Source: Arthrobacter sp. H14
GTDB taxonomy: Bacteria > Actinomycetota > Actinomycetes > Actinomycetales > Micrococcaceae
Direction of reading: 5' to 3'
DNA: 49,134 bases
Assembly (NCBI RefSeq): GCF_000520495.1
Contig: NZ_KI914687.1
Location: forward strand, 25,535-74,668
Below are positions 8,540-16,909 of the stretch, in pieces; position 1 is the first letter of the stretch; each line of letters opens with the position of its first letter. The notes under the pieces were generated by a model. It saw only the letters and a program-made list of their open reading frames with translations, had not been told where the DNA came from and did not search any database. The position numbers were made by a program, and so were the translations under genes.

Positions 8540-8956
8540 TTAGGCCATATGGTGCTGACGGCTGGTACGAACCGCCTTGTCCTGGGACAAGCCGACGCCC
8601 AGCAGCAGAACGGCACTTGCCAGGTGAAGTACGTTGTCGGCTCCGTTCAGAGCGATGATGTTGAGCGCGGAGTCGAGGATGAACAGTCCGACAACACCGA
8701 CCAGGAGATAGACAGCGCCTACAGCGATGTTGACGCTCTTGGCTGCGGCGACGGATTTCATCCCCGCGATCAGCAAGGCGGCTCCGATAGCCAAGTGGAT
8801 GACGTTGTGAAGCGGATTAACCTCAAAGATGATCAAGTTCCGGCCTTCTGTGGCGAAGAAACCGACGCCGGATGTGACGAAGAAGCCGAGAATGCCGACC
8901 AGCAGGTATACCGCTCCAAAAACAGTGGCCAGTAACCGATTGGGTGAGGTCTTCAT
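8540..8956 (-). CDS. DUF4383 domain membrane protein
   Basis: A 138-residue protein with four hydrophobic segments in two similar halves. Each half begins with a (V/A)xGAVYLLVG motif (GAVYLLVGILGFF and GAVYLLVGVVGLF) and contains a histidine-bearing helix (NPLHNVIHL, GADNVLHLA). This is the DUF4383 signature, a small actinobacterial and cyanobacterial membrane family of unknown function. The ATG at 8956 has the ribosome-binding site GGAAGGG. It is the first gene of a two-gene operon with the unknown membrane protein at 7871-8539. The internal duplication is clear by eye. Confidence 0.87.
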   Translation of the reverse strand: MKTSPNRLLATVFGAVYLLVGILGFFVTSGVGFFATEGRNLIIFEVNPLHNVIHLAIGAALLIAGMKSVAAAKSVNIAVGAVYLLVGVVGLFILDSALNIIALNGADNVLHLASAVLLLGVGLSQDKAVRTSRQHHMA

Positions 8957-9095
8957 TGTTATTACCCTTCCTGACGGGAATTCCTGAGGAATCCCTCTTT
9001 CTTGTGGAAACCCGATTGCGGGTTTTCACTTAGAGTTCGAGCCAGGCCCCTGTCCGGATGGGTGCGGGGCGTATCGTGTTAGTGGAAAACTTTGT

Positions 9096-9129
9096 CAGCG
9101 GTGCAATTTAATTGCCGTGATAGCCGCTG
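9096..9129 (-). terminator. Possible terminator downstream of alanine dehydrogenase
   Basis: Read on the minus strand, CAGCGG and CCGCTG (6-bp arms) enclose an inner GCAATT/AATTGC-like repeat, and the outer stem is followed by ACAAAGTTTTCC. This nested hairpin starts immediately at the ald stop. It is weaker than the other terminators here, with a poor T-tract. Confidence 0.35.
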
Positions 9130-10215
9130 TTATAAGCTGTGCGCCCGGCGGACGGGTTCGAAAGTCACCTCTCCGGACCTCGTATTGAGACCAGGTTTCA
9201 GCTGCGGCAGGCGTTCGGCGGCGGCGTCGAACCCATCGGCGGCGATGGCTTTGACGTATGGCAATGTGGCGTTGGTCAATGCATATGTGGATGTGTGTGG
9301 GACAGCCCCCGGCATATTTGCCACGCAGTAGAAGACAGCGTCATGAACCATGAAGGTCGGATCCGCATGGGTGGTCGGCCGTGAATCTTCGAAGCATCCG
9401 CCCTGATCGACGGAGATATCCACCAAGACCGCGCCTGGCCGCATCCGGGAAACAAGTTCATTGGAGACGAGAGTGGGGGCTTTCGAGCCTGCCACCAGCA
9501 CGGCTCCGATGACGAGGTCGGCGTTGGTGACGGCTTTTTCGAGTTCGAGCGCGTTGCTCGCCACTGTGTGGACCCGGCCTGCGTACAGCGCGTCAATTTC
9601 CCGCAAGCGGTTGAGGTTCGTGTCGAGTACTGTCACGCTGGCGTGCATTCCCACTGCCATAGCGACCGCGTTGGCTCCTGCAACGCCACCGCCTATGACG
9701 ACGACGTCGGCAGGGTGGGTGCCGGGGACGCCGCCCATCAGCACTCCTCGTCCGCCATTTGCTTTGAGCAGCGTCGCAGCCCCCGCTTGTGGTGCCAAGC
9801 GGCCGGCAACTTCACTCATGGGGGCCAGCAGCGGCAGGGAACCGTCCGGCAATTGGACCGTTTCATACGCGATGGAAGTGACCTTGCTAGTGCAGAGCTC
9901 TTCTGTCAGTGCCCGGTCCGCTGCTAAGTGCAGGAAGGTAAAAAGTGTCAGGTCATCGCGGAAGTGATGGTATTCCGACTGGACGGGTTCCTTCACCTTC
10001 AGGAGCAGTTCAGCCTTGTCCCAGGTCTCATCGGCAGTTTCGACAATGACTGCCCCCGCGCCGGTATAGTCCTCATTCGTGATGGCGCTGCCCAGGCCGG
10101 CATCCGTCTCAACGTAAACCTCATGGCCGGCCTGGACCAGATCCTGCACACCCGAGGGCGTGATGGCCACGCGGAATTCGTTGTTTTTCACTTCGCGGGG
10201 AACACCAACGCGCAT
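9130..10215 (-). CDS. ald: Alanine dehydrogenase
   Basis: A 361-residue enzyme catalysing the reversible NAD-dependent oxidative deamination of L-alanine to pyruvate and ammonia in the cytoplasm. The N-terminus MRVGVPREVKNNEFRVAITP is the hallmark of the family. The dinucleotide-binding Rossmann motif reads VVIGGGVAGANA (about residue 167), and SVDQGGCFE plus MPGAVPHTST are further family blocks. I took the ATG at 10215 because homologues begin at MRVG; a GTG two codons upstream is also in frame. An Lrp-family regulator gene lies 130 bp upstream on the same strand, mirroring the AldR-ald association in mycobacteria. Length is close to the family norm (about 370). Confidence 0.96.
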   Translation of the reverse strand: MRVGVPREVKNNEFRVAITPSGVQDLVQAGHEVYVETDAGLGSAITNEDYTGAGAVIVETADETWDKAELLLKVKEPVQSEYHHFRDDLTLFTFLHLAADRALTEELCTSKVTSIAYETVQLPDGSLPLLAPMSEVAGRLAPQAGAATLLKANGGRGVLMGGVPGTHPADVVVIGGGVAGANAVAMAVGMHASVTVLDTNLNRLREIDALYAGRVHTVASNALELEKAVTNADLVIGAVLVAGSKAPTLVSNELVSRMRPGAVLVDISVDQGGCFEDSRPTTHADPTFMVHDAVFYCVANMPGAVPHTSTYALTNATLPYVKAIAADGFDAAAERLPQLKPGLNTRSGEVTFEPVRRAHSL

Positions 10216-10345
10216 CGTCACACACTTTCTAACGACCCGCGGTGCCATTGAGCGTCACTCTCATCGGGCGCTTGGCATCGTTGCGGGCAAGCTCTTATTC
10301 CGATACTTCCGAGCATAACGTGAAGCTGTCATTGTTTTCCGGCGG

Positions 10346-10840
10346 CTACGGCGCCGGCCTGGGGCCCTTTTCGAGCAGCGGTTCCATCCGGAAGGGAATC
10401 AGCTCACCCATGGCCAGCGAAGTATCGGTCCGCTCGACCCCGGTACAGCCAAGAATTTTGCCATTTATGCGGAACAGATCCTCTGCGTCCACGGAGACCA
10501 CCCGCACCAGCAGATCTGCCTGGCCCGCAAGGCCGAAGGCTTCAATTACTTCCGGTATTTCCGATAGTTCTTTGGCTAATTGCTGTAATTTTTGCTGCTG
10601 CACATGTACCGAAATGAATGCCATTAGGGGGTAGCCCAGAGCGGCCGGATTGATCCGGCGTTCGAACGACAGGAACACCGACTTTCTTTCCAGCTGCGCC
10701 ATGCGTGCCTGTACAGTGTTTCGGGAGAGTCCGAGCTTTTGGGCCAGCGACACAACGGTGCGGCGCGGGTCTTTGGCGAGGGCGATCAACAGCCGGGTGT
10801 CGGTACCATCAATAGCTTGCATATTGCGCAACGGTAGCAT
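10346..10840 (-). CDS. Lrp/AsnC-family transcriptional regulator
   Basis: About 164 residues from the ATG at 10840 (an ATG at 10822 would also suit). The N-terminal helix-turn-helix reads LAQKLGLSRNTVQARMAQLE, and the C-terminal ligand-sensing RAM/AsnC domain contains IPEVIEAFGLAGQADLLVRV. Lrp-family proteins sense amino acids such as leucine or alanine and form octamers. Its neighbours are alanine dehydrogenase downstream on the same strand and, divergently, the branched-chain 2-oxoacid dehydrogenase genes. It may therefore regulate both amino-acid catabolic units, which is an inference from position. Neither start has a strong ribosome-binding site. Confidence 0.93.
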   Translation of the reverse strand: MLPLRNMQAIDGTDTRLLIALAKDPRRTVVSLAQKLGLSRNTVQARMAQLERKSVFLSFERRINPAALGYPLMAFISVHVQQQKLQQLAKELSEIPEVIEAFGLAGQADLLVRVVSVDAEDLFRINGKILGCTGVERTDTSLAMGELIPFRMEPLLEKGPRPAP

Positions 10841-10906
10841 GACGGTTCGGGGCAAAACTGGGCACAATGTTCAGTTTTTTGTTCCTCTGTTGTACTCAAT
10901 GAGCTG

Positions 10907-10922
10907 CGTGAGTATCGTCACA
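10907..10922. promoter_or_regulatory. CRP/GlxR-like site between lrp and bkdA
   Basis: CGTGA-GTATCG-TCACA matches TGTGA-N6-TCACA at 9 of 10 defined positions. It lies in the 162-bp divergent spacer (10841-11002) between the Lrp-type gene and the E1 alpha gene. The rest of the spacer is AT-richer than its surroundings, with a T6 run near 10875, as is common at Lrp-controlled promoters. Confidence 0.4.
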
Positions 10923-11002
10923 ATAGCTTTGGGTAATGGAGCCCTTCAGAGCTGCGGAGGTTTCCCGCAGCTGCAAGACGACGGATTAAGGTTGCGTGCA
11001 CT

Positions 11003-12106
11003 GTGTCCAGAAATGACATGAGTTCCGTTGACGACGGCGGACTCGTCCAACTGCTTTCGCCCACTGGCGAACGTGTCAAGAATGCGGACTACGACTCCTG
11101 GGTCGAGGACGTGGACGACGCTCAGCTCAAGTCCCTGTACGAGGACATGGTTGTCGTGCGGCGGATCGACACTGAAGCGACGGCCCTGCAGCGTCAGGGT
11201 GAGCTGGGACTGTGGCCGCCGCTGCTGGGCCAGGAGGCTGCCCAGATCGGCTCCGGGCGCACGTTGCGGGAGGACGATTTCGTCTTCGGGAGCTACCGCG
11301 AGAACGGCGTGGCTTATTGCAGGGGCGTCGACTACACCGACATCATGCGCGTCTGGCGCGGAAATGCCCATGCCGGCTGGAACCCCTACGACATCAATAT
11401 GGCTCCGTCCCAGGTGATCATTGGGGCTCAGACTCTGCACGCGACCGGTTATGCCCTCGGCTGCCAGCAGGATGGAGTCGACACGGTCGCTATCTCCTAC
11501 TTCGGTGACGGTGCAACGAGTCAGGGCGACGTCAACGAGGCGATGATTTTCGCAGCGAGCTATCAGGCTCCGGTGGTTTTCTTCTGCCAGAACAATCAGT
11601 GGGCGATCTCCGAGCCGGTGGGCCTGCAGGCACGCACTCCGATTGCCGGCCGTGCTCCGGGTTTCGGCATTCCCAGCATGCGGGTCGATGGCAATGATGT
11701 TCTTGCAGTGATGGCGGCGACGCGTATCGCCCTCGACCGTGCCCGCAGCGGAAACGGCCCAACATTCATCGAGGCAGTTACTTACCGGATGGGGCCGCAT
11801 ACGACATCCGATGATCCCTCCCGCTATGTCGATGTCCTCGAGCGTGAGGATTGGCAGGTCAAGGATCCAATCGTGCGGGTGGAGGCGTACCTGAAGAGCA
11901 AGGATCTGCTGACCGAGGAGTTTCAGGCCGGGGTAAAGGCCAAGGCCGACGACGTCGCGAAGAAAATCCGGGCGGGCACCCTCAATATGGAGGAGCCGGA
12001 TGCGTTGAGTGTGTTCGACAATGTGTACAGCACCTCAAGCTCCTGGTTGGACAGGCAAAAGAACCAATATTCGCATTACCTACAGTCGTTTGAAGGAGGG
12101 CACTGA
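11003..12106 (+). CDS. bkdA: Branched-chain 2-oxoacid dehydrogenase E1 alpha subunit
   Basis: A 367-residue thiamine-diphosphate enzyme subunit. The ThDP motif runs from GDGATSQGDVNEA near residue 168 to NNQWAIS, and the conserved block YRMGPHTTSDDPSRY forms the phosphorylation-loop region. With E1 beta it decarboxylates 2-oxoacids and passes the acyl group to lipoyl-E2. The length equals that of the M. tuberculosis Rv2497c-type E1 alpha, and the surrounding leucine-degradation genes favour branched-chain 2-oxoacids over pyruvate. The start is GTG at 11003 or ATG at 11018; neither has a clear ribosome-binding site. The stop overlaps the E1 beta ATG (TGATG), implying coupling. Confidence 0.9.
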   Translation: MSRNDMSSVDDGGLVQLLSPTGERVKNADYDSWVEDVDDAQLKSLYEDMVVVRRIDTEATALQRQGELGLWPPLLGQEAAQIGSGRTLREDDFVFGSYRENGVAYCRGVDYTDIMRVWRGNAHAGWNPYDINMAPSQVIIGAQTLHATGYALGCQQDGVDTVAISYFGDGATSQGDVNEAMIFAASYQAPVVFFCQNNQWAISEPVGLQARTPIAGRAPGFGIPSMRVDGNDVLAVMAATRIALDRARSGNGPTFIEAVTYRMGPHTTSDDPSRYVDVLEREDWQVKDPIVRVEAYLKSKDLLTEEFQAGVKAKADDVAKKIRAGTLNMEEPDALSVFDNVYSTSSSWLDRQKNQYSHYLQSFEGGH

Positions 12107-13116
12107 TGTCAACGATGACGTTGTCGCGGGCCATTAACAGCGGACTCCGCAAGGCCCTCGAAGATGACCCGAAGGTCGTCCTGATGGGCGAGGATATCGG
12201 CAAGCTTGGTGGCGTTTTCCGCGTCACCGATGGTCTGCAGAAGGACTTCGGCGCCCACCGGGTGATGGACACTCCGCTCGCAGAGGCCGGCATTATTGGC
12301 ACGGCAGTGGGTCTGGCCTACCGCGGTTACCGGCCGGTGTGCGAGATCCAGTTCGATGGCTTCATCTACCCGGGTTTCGACCAGATTGTCACCCAGGTCG
12401 CCAAACTGCATTACCGCACGGGAGGTGCGGTGAAGATGCCGATCACCATCCGGGTCCCGTTCGGTGGCGGAATCGGTGCAGTCGAGCACCACTCGGAATC
12501 ACCCGAGGCCTACTTCACGCACACCTCCGGTCTCCGTGTGGTGAGCTGCTCCAACCCCCAGGATGCGCACACGATGGTCCGCCAGGCGATTGCCTCGGAT
12601 GATCCCGTGTTGTTCTTTGAACCCAAGCGCCGGTACTGGACCAAGGGCGAAGTCAACGAGGAAATTACGGCGGACACTCTCTCCCTGGAGAGCGCCGCCG
12701 TCGTCAATTCCGGCAACGACGTGACACTGGTCAGCTTCGGACCGCTGGTGGCAACCGCCCGCGACGCCGCCATCGCCGCTTCGGATGAAGGGGTATCGGT
12801 TGAAGTGATCGACCTGCGGTCGTTGTCACCGATCGATTTTGCAACCATTGAAGCGTCAGTCCGTAAGACCGGCCGGCTGGTGATCACGCATGAGGCACAG
12901 CAGTTCGGCGGACTAGGTGCCGAGATCGCGGCGAGCATTACCCAGCGCTGCTTCTACTATCTGGAGGCGGCACCGGAACGGGTCACAGGATTTGATACGC
13001 CGTATCCGGCCGCGAAGCTGGAGGACCACTTCCTGCCGAATCTGGACCGGATGCTCGACGCCGTCGACCGGGTCATGGGCAAGGACAACTCGTTGAGTAA
13101 CTGGAAGGGCCAGTAG
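12106..13116 (+). CDS. bkdB: Branched-chain 2-oxoacid dehydrogenase E1 beta subunit
   Basis: A 336-residue transketolase-like subunit. It has the N-terminal block VVLMGEDIGKLGGVFRVTDG, the conserved PLAEAGIIGTAVGLA, the stretch GGGIGAVEHHSES that contributes the catalytic histidines, and the C-terminal transketolase domain around VEVIDLRSLSPID. It forms the alpha2beta2 E1 component with the preceding gene. A GGAGG ribosome-binding site lies just before the overlapping start. It is followed 3 bp later by the E2 gene, so E1 alpha, E1 beta and E2 form a tight operon. No dihydrolipoamide dehydrogenase is present in the window, so E3 must be supplied from elsewhere. Confidence 0.92.
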   Translation: MSTMTLSRAINSGLRKALEDDPKVVLMGEDIGKLGGVFRVTDGLQKDFGAHRVMDTPLAEAGIIGTAVGLAYRGYRPVCEIQFDGFIYPGFDQIVTQVAKLHYRTGGAVKMPITIRVPFGGGIGAVEHHSESPEAYFTHTSGLRVVSCSNPQDAHTMVRQAIASDDPVLFFEPKRRYWTKGEVNEEITADTLSLESAAVVNSGNDVTLVSFGPLVATARDAAIAASDEGVSVEVIDLRSLSPIDFATIEASVRKTGRLVITHEAQQFGGLGAEIAASITQRCFYYLEAAPERVTGFDTPYPAAKLEDHFLPNLDRMLDAVDRVMGKDNSLSNWKGQ

Positions 13117-13119
13117 GCG

Positions 13120-14523
13120 ATGATCAAGGATTTTAAGCTTCCGGACCTCGGCGAGGGTCTGACCGAATCGGAAATCGTTAAATGGCAGATCGCAGTGGGG
13201 GACACCGTTGAGCTCAACCAGGTGATTGCCGAAGTGGAGACGGCCAAGGCTGTTGTCGACCTGCCGTCGCCGTTTGCGGGCAAGGTGACCGCGCTGCATG
13301 AAGACGAAGGCGCCACCGTGCAGGTGGGCGCTCCCATCGTCAGCATTGACGTGACCGAGGAATTGTCCGGCGATGACGCCGCCAAACCAGTCCCCGCAGC
13401 CGATGGAGCCGATGCTGGACAGGAGTCCAAAGCAGGGAACGGAAAGCCGGAGCGTCAGTCGGTATTGGTCGGCTACGGCCCGGCTGCCGAGAATGATGGC
13501 CGTCCCAAGCGGCGGGCACGCGGCGCTGCCCGGTCCGCGGCGGCTGCTCCGGTGGAACAAACCGTACAAGGCGCGGCGGATCAGGGCACGACGGGTGCCG
13601 TTGAACAGGCATCAAGTCCGACGACGGCCAAGCCGGCCGAGCGTCCGCGCTCGACGCCGCCGGTACGGAAGCTCGCGAAGGACCTGGGCGTAGATCTGAC
13701 CCAGCTGGAGGGGACGGGCAAGGACGGGCTGATCACCCGCCAGGATGTTCAGGCCTTCGCCGACGGAGGGGCTGCAGAACCGGCGCAGGCTGGAGCAGCT
13801 CCCGCGGACCGCCGCCACGGTGAACGCGAAGTGCGGATTCCGATCAAGGGGGTTCGCAAGCACACGGCGGCAGCGATGGTCAAGAGTGCTTTCACCGCAC
13901 CCCATGTCAGCGAATTCCTCACCGTCGATGTCACTCCGACCATGGAGTTGCTGGCCAAGCTCAAGGCGAGCCGCGCTTTCGCAGGCTACAAACTCACTCC
14001 GTTGACCATCCTGTCCAAGGCTCTGATGGTCGCTCTGGCCCGGAATCCTTCGCTGAACTCCCGTTGGGACGAGGCGAACGGCGAGATCGTGCAGATGAGC
14101 TATGTAAATCTTGGCATTGCGGCCGCGACGCCACGCGGCCTTGTGGTGCCGAACATTAAGGACGCCGAGCAGCTCAGCCTGACCGGACTGGCGACCGCCT
14201 TGACCGACCTCACCGAGACGGCGCGGGCAGGCAAGACCAGCCCGGAAAACCTCTCCGGCGGCACGATTTCAATCACGAATATCGGCGTCTTCGGCATTGA
14301 TGCGGGTACACCGATCCTGAACCCGGGCGAGGCGGCGATTCTGGCCATGGGTGCGGTGCGGAGGCAGCCGTGGGAGTATCAGGGCGAAGTTGGCCTGCGC
14401 GAGGTGATGACCCTGAGCCTGTCGTTCGACCACCGGATGGTGGACGGCGAGCAGGGATCGAGGTTCCTGGCCGACATCGGAGCGATTCTGGCTGAACCGG
14501 GAATGATCCTGACGATGATTTAG
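13120..14523 (+). CDS. bkdC: Branched-chain 2-oxoacid dehydrogenase E2 (lipoamide acyltransferase)
   Basis: A 467-residue E2 with the standard order of parts. The lipoyl domain is at 1-78, with acceptor K43 in VETAKAVVDLPS. A low-complexity Ala/Pro/Lys linker follows, then the peripheral-subunit-binding domain around residues 180-212 (RKLAKDLGVDLTQL ... GLITRQDV). The C-terminal acyltransferase domain carries the catalytic H438 and D442 in DHRMVDGEQG. There is a single lipoyl domain, unlike the multi-lipoyl pyruvate-dehydrogenase E2 of actinobacteria, which supports a branched-chain role. It transfers isovaleryl-type groups from E1 to CoA. It converges on the TetR gene with only 2 bp between stops, with no room for a terminator. 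Confidence 0.93.
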   Translation: MIKDFKLPDLGEGLTESEIVKWQIAVGDTVELNQVIAEVETAKAVVDLPSPFAGKVTALHEDEGATVQVGAPIVSIDVTEELSGDDAAKPVPAADGADAGQESKAGNGKPERQSVLVGYGPAAENDGRPKRRARGAARSAAAAPVEQTVQGAADQGTTGAVEQASSPTTAKPAERPRSTPPVRKLAKDLGVDLTQLEGTGKDGLITRQDVQAFADGGAAEPAQAGAAPADRRHGEREVRIPIKGVRKHTAAAMVKSAFTAPHVSEFLTVDVTPTMELLAKLKASRAFAGYKLTPLTILSKALMVALARNPSLNSRWDEANGEIVQMSYVNLGIAAATPRGLVVPNIKDAEQLSLTGLATALTDLTETARAGKTSPENLSGGTISITNIGVFGIDAGTPILNPGEAAILAMGAVRRQPWEYQGEVGLREVMTLSLSFDHRMVDGEQGSRFLADIGAILAEPGMILTMI

Positions 14524-14525
14524 CG

Positions 14526-15146
14526 CTAAACCGTCAAAGCAGCCAGTGCCATTTCCTCGAGGATCCGCCGCAGGATAGCGATGTCCTTGGACGTTCTCCT
14601 GCGGTGCGTGGTGTGCGGAGTGGAATTGATCAGGCCGAAGGCGGCGTGTGCACGGAGCCGCAGTTGCGCCTTGTCCGTCCCCGGGTGCAGCTGCGAGAGC
14701 ACATTGACCCAGACTTCAACGTATTTGCGCTGCAGCGCCCGCACGTTGTTTCCGTCTTCCTCCGACAGGCTGTCCAGATCCCGGTCGTGCACGCGTATGA
14801 CGTCCGGGTTTGTGAGAGCGAAATCGACCTGGAATTCGATCAGGCCTTTCAGCGCCGCACGGGCATCGGCGGATTCAGCGACCACTGCCTGGCCGCCGTC
14901 GTACAGGTCCCTGCTTACACCCACCAGCAATGCGCTCAGTACGGCCTGTTTGCCGTTGAAGTGGCGGTAGACTGCGGGGCCGCTCACCCCGGCTGCCGCG
15001 CCGAGGTCTTCGATCGAGACTCCGTTGAATCCACGCGCCGCAAACAGGTTTGCCGCAGCGGTAAGCAGGGCAGCCCGCCGGGATGCTTTCGCCCGGCCGC
15101 GCAGCGTCTGTGATGCGCCGTCGCTGGCTGCTTGCGCAGCACTCAT
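14526..15146 (-). CDS. TetR-family regulator of the leucine-degradation operon
   Basis: A 206-residue TetR protein. The N-terminal DNA-binding domain spans about residues 22-68, with recognition helix AAGVSGPAVYRHF and the typical following stretch GKQAVLSALL. The C-terminal ligand domain has the helix pattern of regulators of acyl-CoA catabolism. I chose the ATG at 15146, with ribosome-binding site AGAAGGG, over a start nine codons upstream. The gene is divergent from the carboxylase operon. The spacer holds a promoter overlapped by CTAAC/GTTAG repeats, the probable operator. M. tuberculosis has a TetR gene (Rv2506) at the same relative place. It likely releases DNA when an acyl-CoA intermediate accumulates. 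Confidence 0.92.
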   Translation of the reverse strand: MSAAQAASDGASQTLRGRAKASRRAALLTAAANLFAARGFNGVSIEDLGAAAGVSGPAVYRHFNGKQAVLSALLVGVSRDLYDGGQAVVAESADARAALKGLIEFQVDFALTNPDVIRVHDRDLDSLSEEDGNNVRALQRKYVEVWVNVLSQLHPGTDKAQLRLRAHAAFGLINSTPHTTHRRRTSKDIAILRRILEEMALAALTV

Positions 15147-15158
15147 GCGGTACCCTTC

Positions 15159-15174
15159 TGTGAGGCTTATCACG
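15159..15174. promoter_or_regulatory. CRP/GlxR-like site upstream of the carboxylase operon
   Basis: TGTGA-GGCTTA-TCACG matches TGTGA-N6-TCACA at 9 of 10 positions. It lies just upstream of the candidate -35 at 15183, about 50 bp before the predicted transcription start of the carboxylase operon, and 13 bp before the TetR start on the other strand. It could activate the carboxylase operon, repress the TetR gene, or both. Confidence 0.4.
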
Positions 15175-15182
15175 GCCTGGTG

Positions 15183-15234
15183 TGGACAAGCCGGTTAATA
15201 GATACTAACCTAATTTCAGTTAGCGTTGACTAAC
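15183..15234 (+). promoter_or_regulatory. Carboxylase-operon promoter with overlapping TetR operator
   Basis: TGGACA (15183-15188) and TAACCT (15206-15211) form a -35/-10 pair with a 17-bp spacer. Overlapping the -10 are three alternating half-sites: CTAAC (15205-15209), GTTAG (15219-15223) and CTAAC (15230-15234). The first pair is an inverted repeat with a 9-bp spacer, the second with 6 bp. This is the expected geometry for repression by the adjacent TetR protein, which would block RNA polymerase directly and control its own gene. Confidence 0.6.
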
Positions 15235-15294
15235 CGTAGCTGTGGTCCGTTGACTGGATCCAGTGAGAAACGCGAGTTCGAGAGAAAGCGGTCG

Positions 15295-16902
15295 ATGGAG
15301 ACTCTGACCAGCCGGGTGGACACTTCCAGTTCCACTTTTGTTGAGAACCAGCAGGCGCAGACTGCCCTGACCGAGGATCTGCGGAAGCGGCTGGCCGACG
15401 CCGCGGTCGGTGGACCGGTACGCTCGCGGGAACGCCATGTGGCGCGGGGGAAACTGTTGCCACGCGAGCGGATCGACCAGCTGCTCGACGACGGCAGTCC
15501 CTTCCTCGAAATCGGCGCCTTGGCTGCCAATGGAATGTACGACGACGAGTGCCCGGGCGCCGGTCTCATCGCCGGTGTCGGCCTGGTGCACGGCCGCCAC
15601 GTACTGGTGATTTCCAACGATGCCACGGTCAAGGGCGGCACGTATTACCCGATGACCGTGAAGAAGCACCTGCGGGCGCAGGAGATTGCGTTTGAGAACA
15701 AGCTGCCGTGCATCTACCTGGTGGATTCGGGCGGGGCGTTCCTGCCGAAGCAGGACGAGGTGTTCCCGGACAAGGAGCATTTCGGCCGGATTTTCTACAA
15801 CCAGGCCAATCTCTCCGCCGCGAAGATTCCGCAGATCGCCTCCGTGATGGGATCGTGCACCGCCGGCGGCGCCTACGTTCCCGCGATGAGCGATGAAACC
15901 GTCATCGTCCGCGACCAGGGCACGATCTTCCTGGGCGGCCCGCCGTTGGTGAAGGCGGCGATCGGGGAGATCGTCAGCGCTGAAGACCTCGGCGGCGGCG
16001 AGGTGCACTCCAGGACTTCCGGCGTGACCGACCACCTGGCCGAAAACGACCAGCACGCCCTGCAGATCGTCCGCGATATCGTTTCGACGCTGCCAAAGCC
16101 GACGGCCGCTCCGTGGGATGTCGAGGAAAGCCGTGCGCCGCAGGCCGACGTCGGCGAAATCTACGGCGCCGTACCCACGGATGTGCAGGGGCAGTACGAC
16201 GTTCACGAAGTGATTGCACGCGTTGTCGACGGCAGCGAATTCCACGAGTTCAAGAAGGAATACGGGACCTCGTTGATCACCGGCTTCGGCAGGATCCACG
16301 GGCATCCGGTAGGCATCGTCGCCAATAACGGCGTGCTGTTCAGTGAGTCGGCGCTGAAGGGAGCGCACTTCATTGAGCTGTGCGACCAGAGGGGCATTCC
16401 GCTGGTATTCCTGCAGAACATTTCCGGCTTCATGGTCGGCCGCGACTACGAGGCCGGTGGTATCGCCAAGAACGGCGCCAAGATGGTCACCGCCGTCGCC
16501 AGTACGCGGGTTCCGAAGATCACCATCATTATCGGCGGCTCCTTTGGCGCCGGGAACTACTCGATGTGCGGCCGCGCGTACTCTCCGCGCTTCCTGTTCA
16601 CCTGGCCGGCCAGCCGGATCTCGGTGATGGGCGGACCTCAGGCTTCTTCCGTGCTGGCGACTGTCCGGCGCGAGCAACTTGAAGGCCGAGGCGAGGAATG
16701 GTCGGCCGAGGACGAAGAATCGTTCAAGAAGCCGATCCGCGACCAGTATGAAGCCCAGGGCAACCCCTACTACTCAACCGCACGGCTGTGGGATGACGGT
16801 GTGATCGATCCGGCAGACACCCGGACGGTCCTCGGACTCGCCCTGGACGTATGCGCAAACGCTCCGATCGGCGATACCGCCTTCGGCCTCTTCCGGATGT
16901 GA
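15295..16902 (+). CDS. accD1: Methylcrotonyl-CoA carboxylase-type carboxyltransferase (beta) subunit
   Basis: A 535-residue carboxyltransferase with two crotonase-fold halves. Recognisable blocks are [18 protein letters not shown] in the N-half, [16 protein letters not shown] forming an oxyanion-hole region, and [20 protein letters not shown] plus [16 protein letters not shown] in the C-half. These are characteristic of the methylcrotonyl-CoA carboxylase subgroup rather than propionyl-CoA or acetyl-CoA carboxylases. It transfers CO2 from biotin to 3-methylcrotonyl-CoA, giving 3-methylglutaconyl-CoA. The ATG at 15295 has GAGAGAAAG upstream and gives the usual family length. It is the first gene of the TetR-controlled operon; the biotin subunit gene follows after 7 bp. 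Confidence 0.93.
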   Translation: METLTSRVDTSSSTFVENQQAQTALTEDLRKRLADAAVGGPVRSRERHVARGKLLPRERIDQLLDDGSPFLEIGALAANGMYDDECPGAGLIAGVGLVHGRHVLVISNDATVKGGTYYPMTVKKHLRAQEIAFENKLPCIYLVDSGGAFLPKQDEVFPDKEHFGRIFYNQANLSAAKIPQIASVMGSCTAGGAYVPAMSDETVIVRDQGTIFLGGPPLVKAAIGEIVSAEDLGGGEVHSRTSGVTDHLAENDQHALQIVRDIVSTLPKPTAAPWDVEESRAPQADVGEIYGAVPTDVQGQYDVHEVIARVVDGSEFHEFKKEYGTSLITGFGRIHGHPVGIVANNGVLFSESALKGAHFIELCDQRGIPLVFLQNISGFMVGRDYEAGGIAKNGAKMVTAVASTRVPKITIIIGGSFGAGNYSMCGRAYSPRFLFTWPASRISVMGGPQASSVLATVRREQLEGRGEEWSAEDEESFKKPIRDQYEAQGNPYYSTARLWDDGVIDPADTRTVLGLALDVCANAPIGDTAFGLFRM

Positions 16903-16909
16903 TTGGACG

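Noticed and set aside
11003-14523. Reading the E1/E2 genes as pyruvate dehydrogenase
   Set aside because: Actinobacteria normally use the fused AceE-type E1 for pyruvate. The split E1 with single-lipoyl E2 next to leucine-degradation genes fits branched-chain 2-oxoacids better. Activity on pyruvate is not excluded.
15220-16677. A 485-codon open frame opposite the carboxylase beta gene
   Set aside because: It is fully antisense to a strongly conserved enzyme, with low-complexity translation and no ribosome-binding site.
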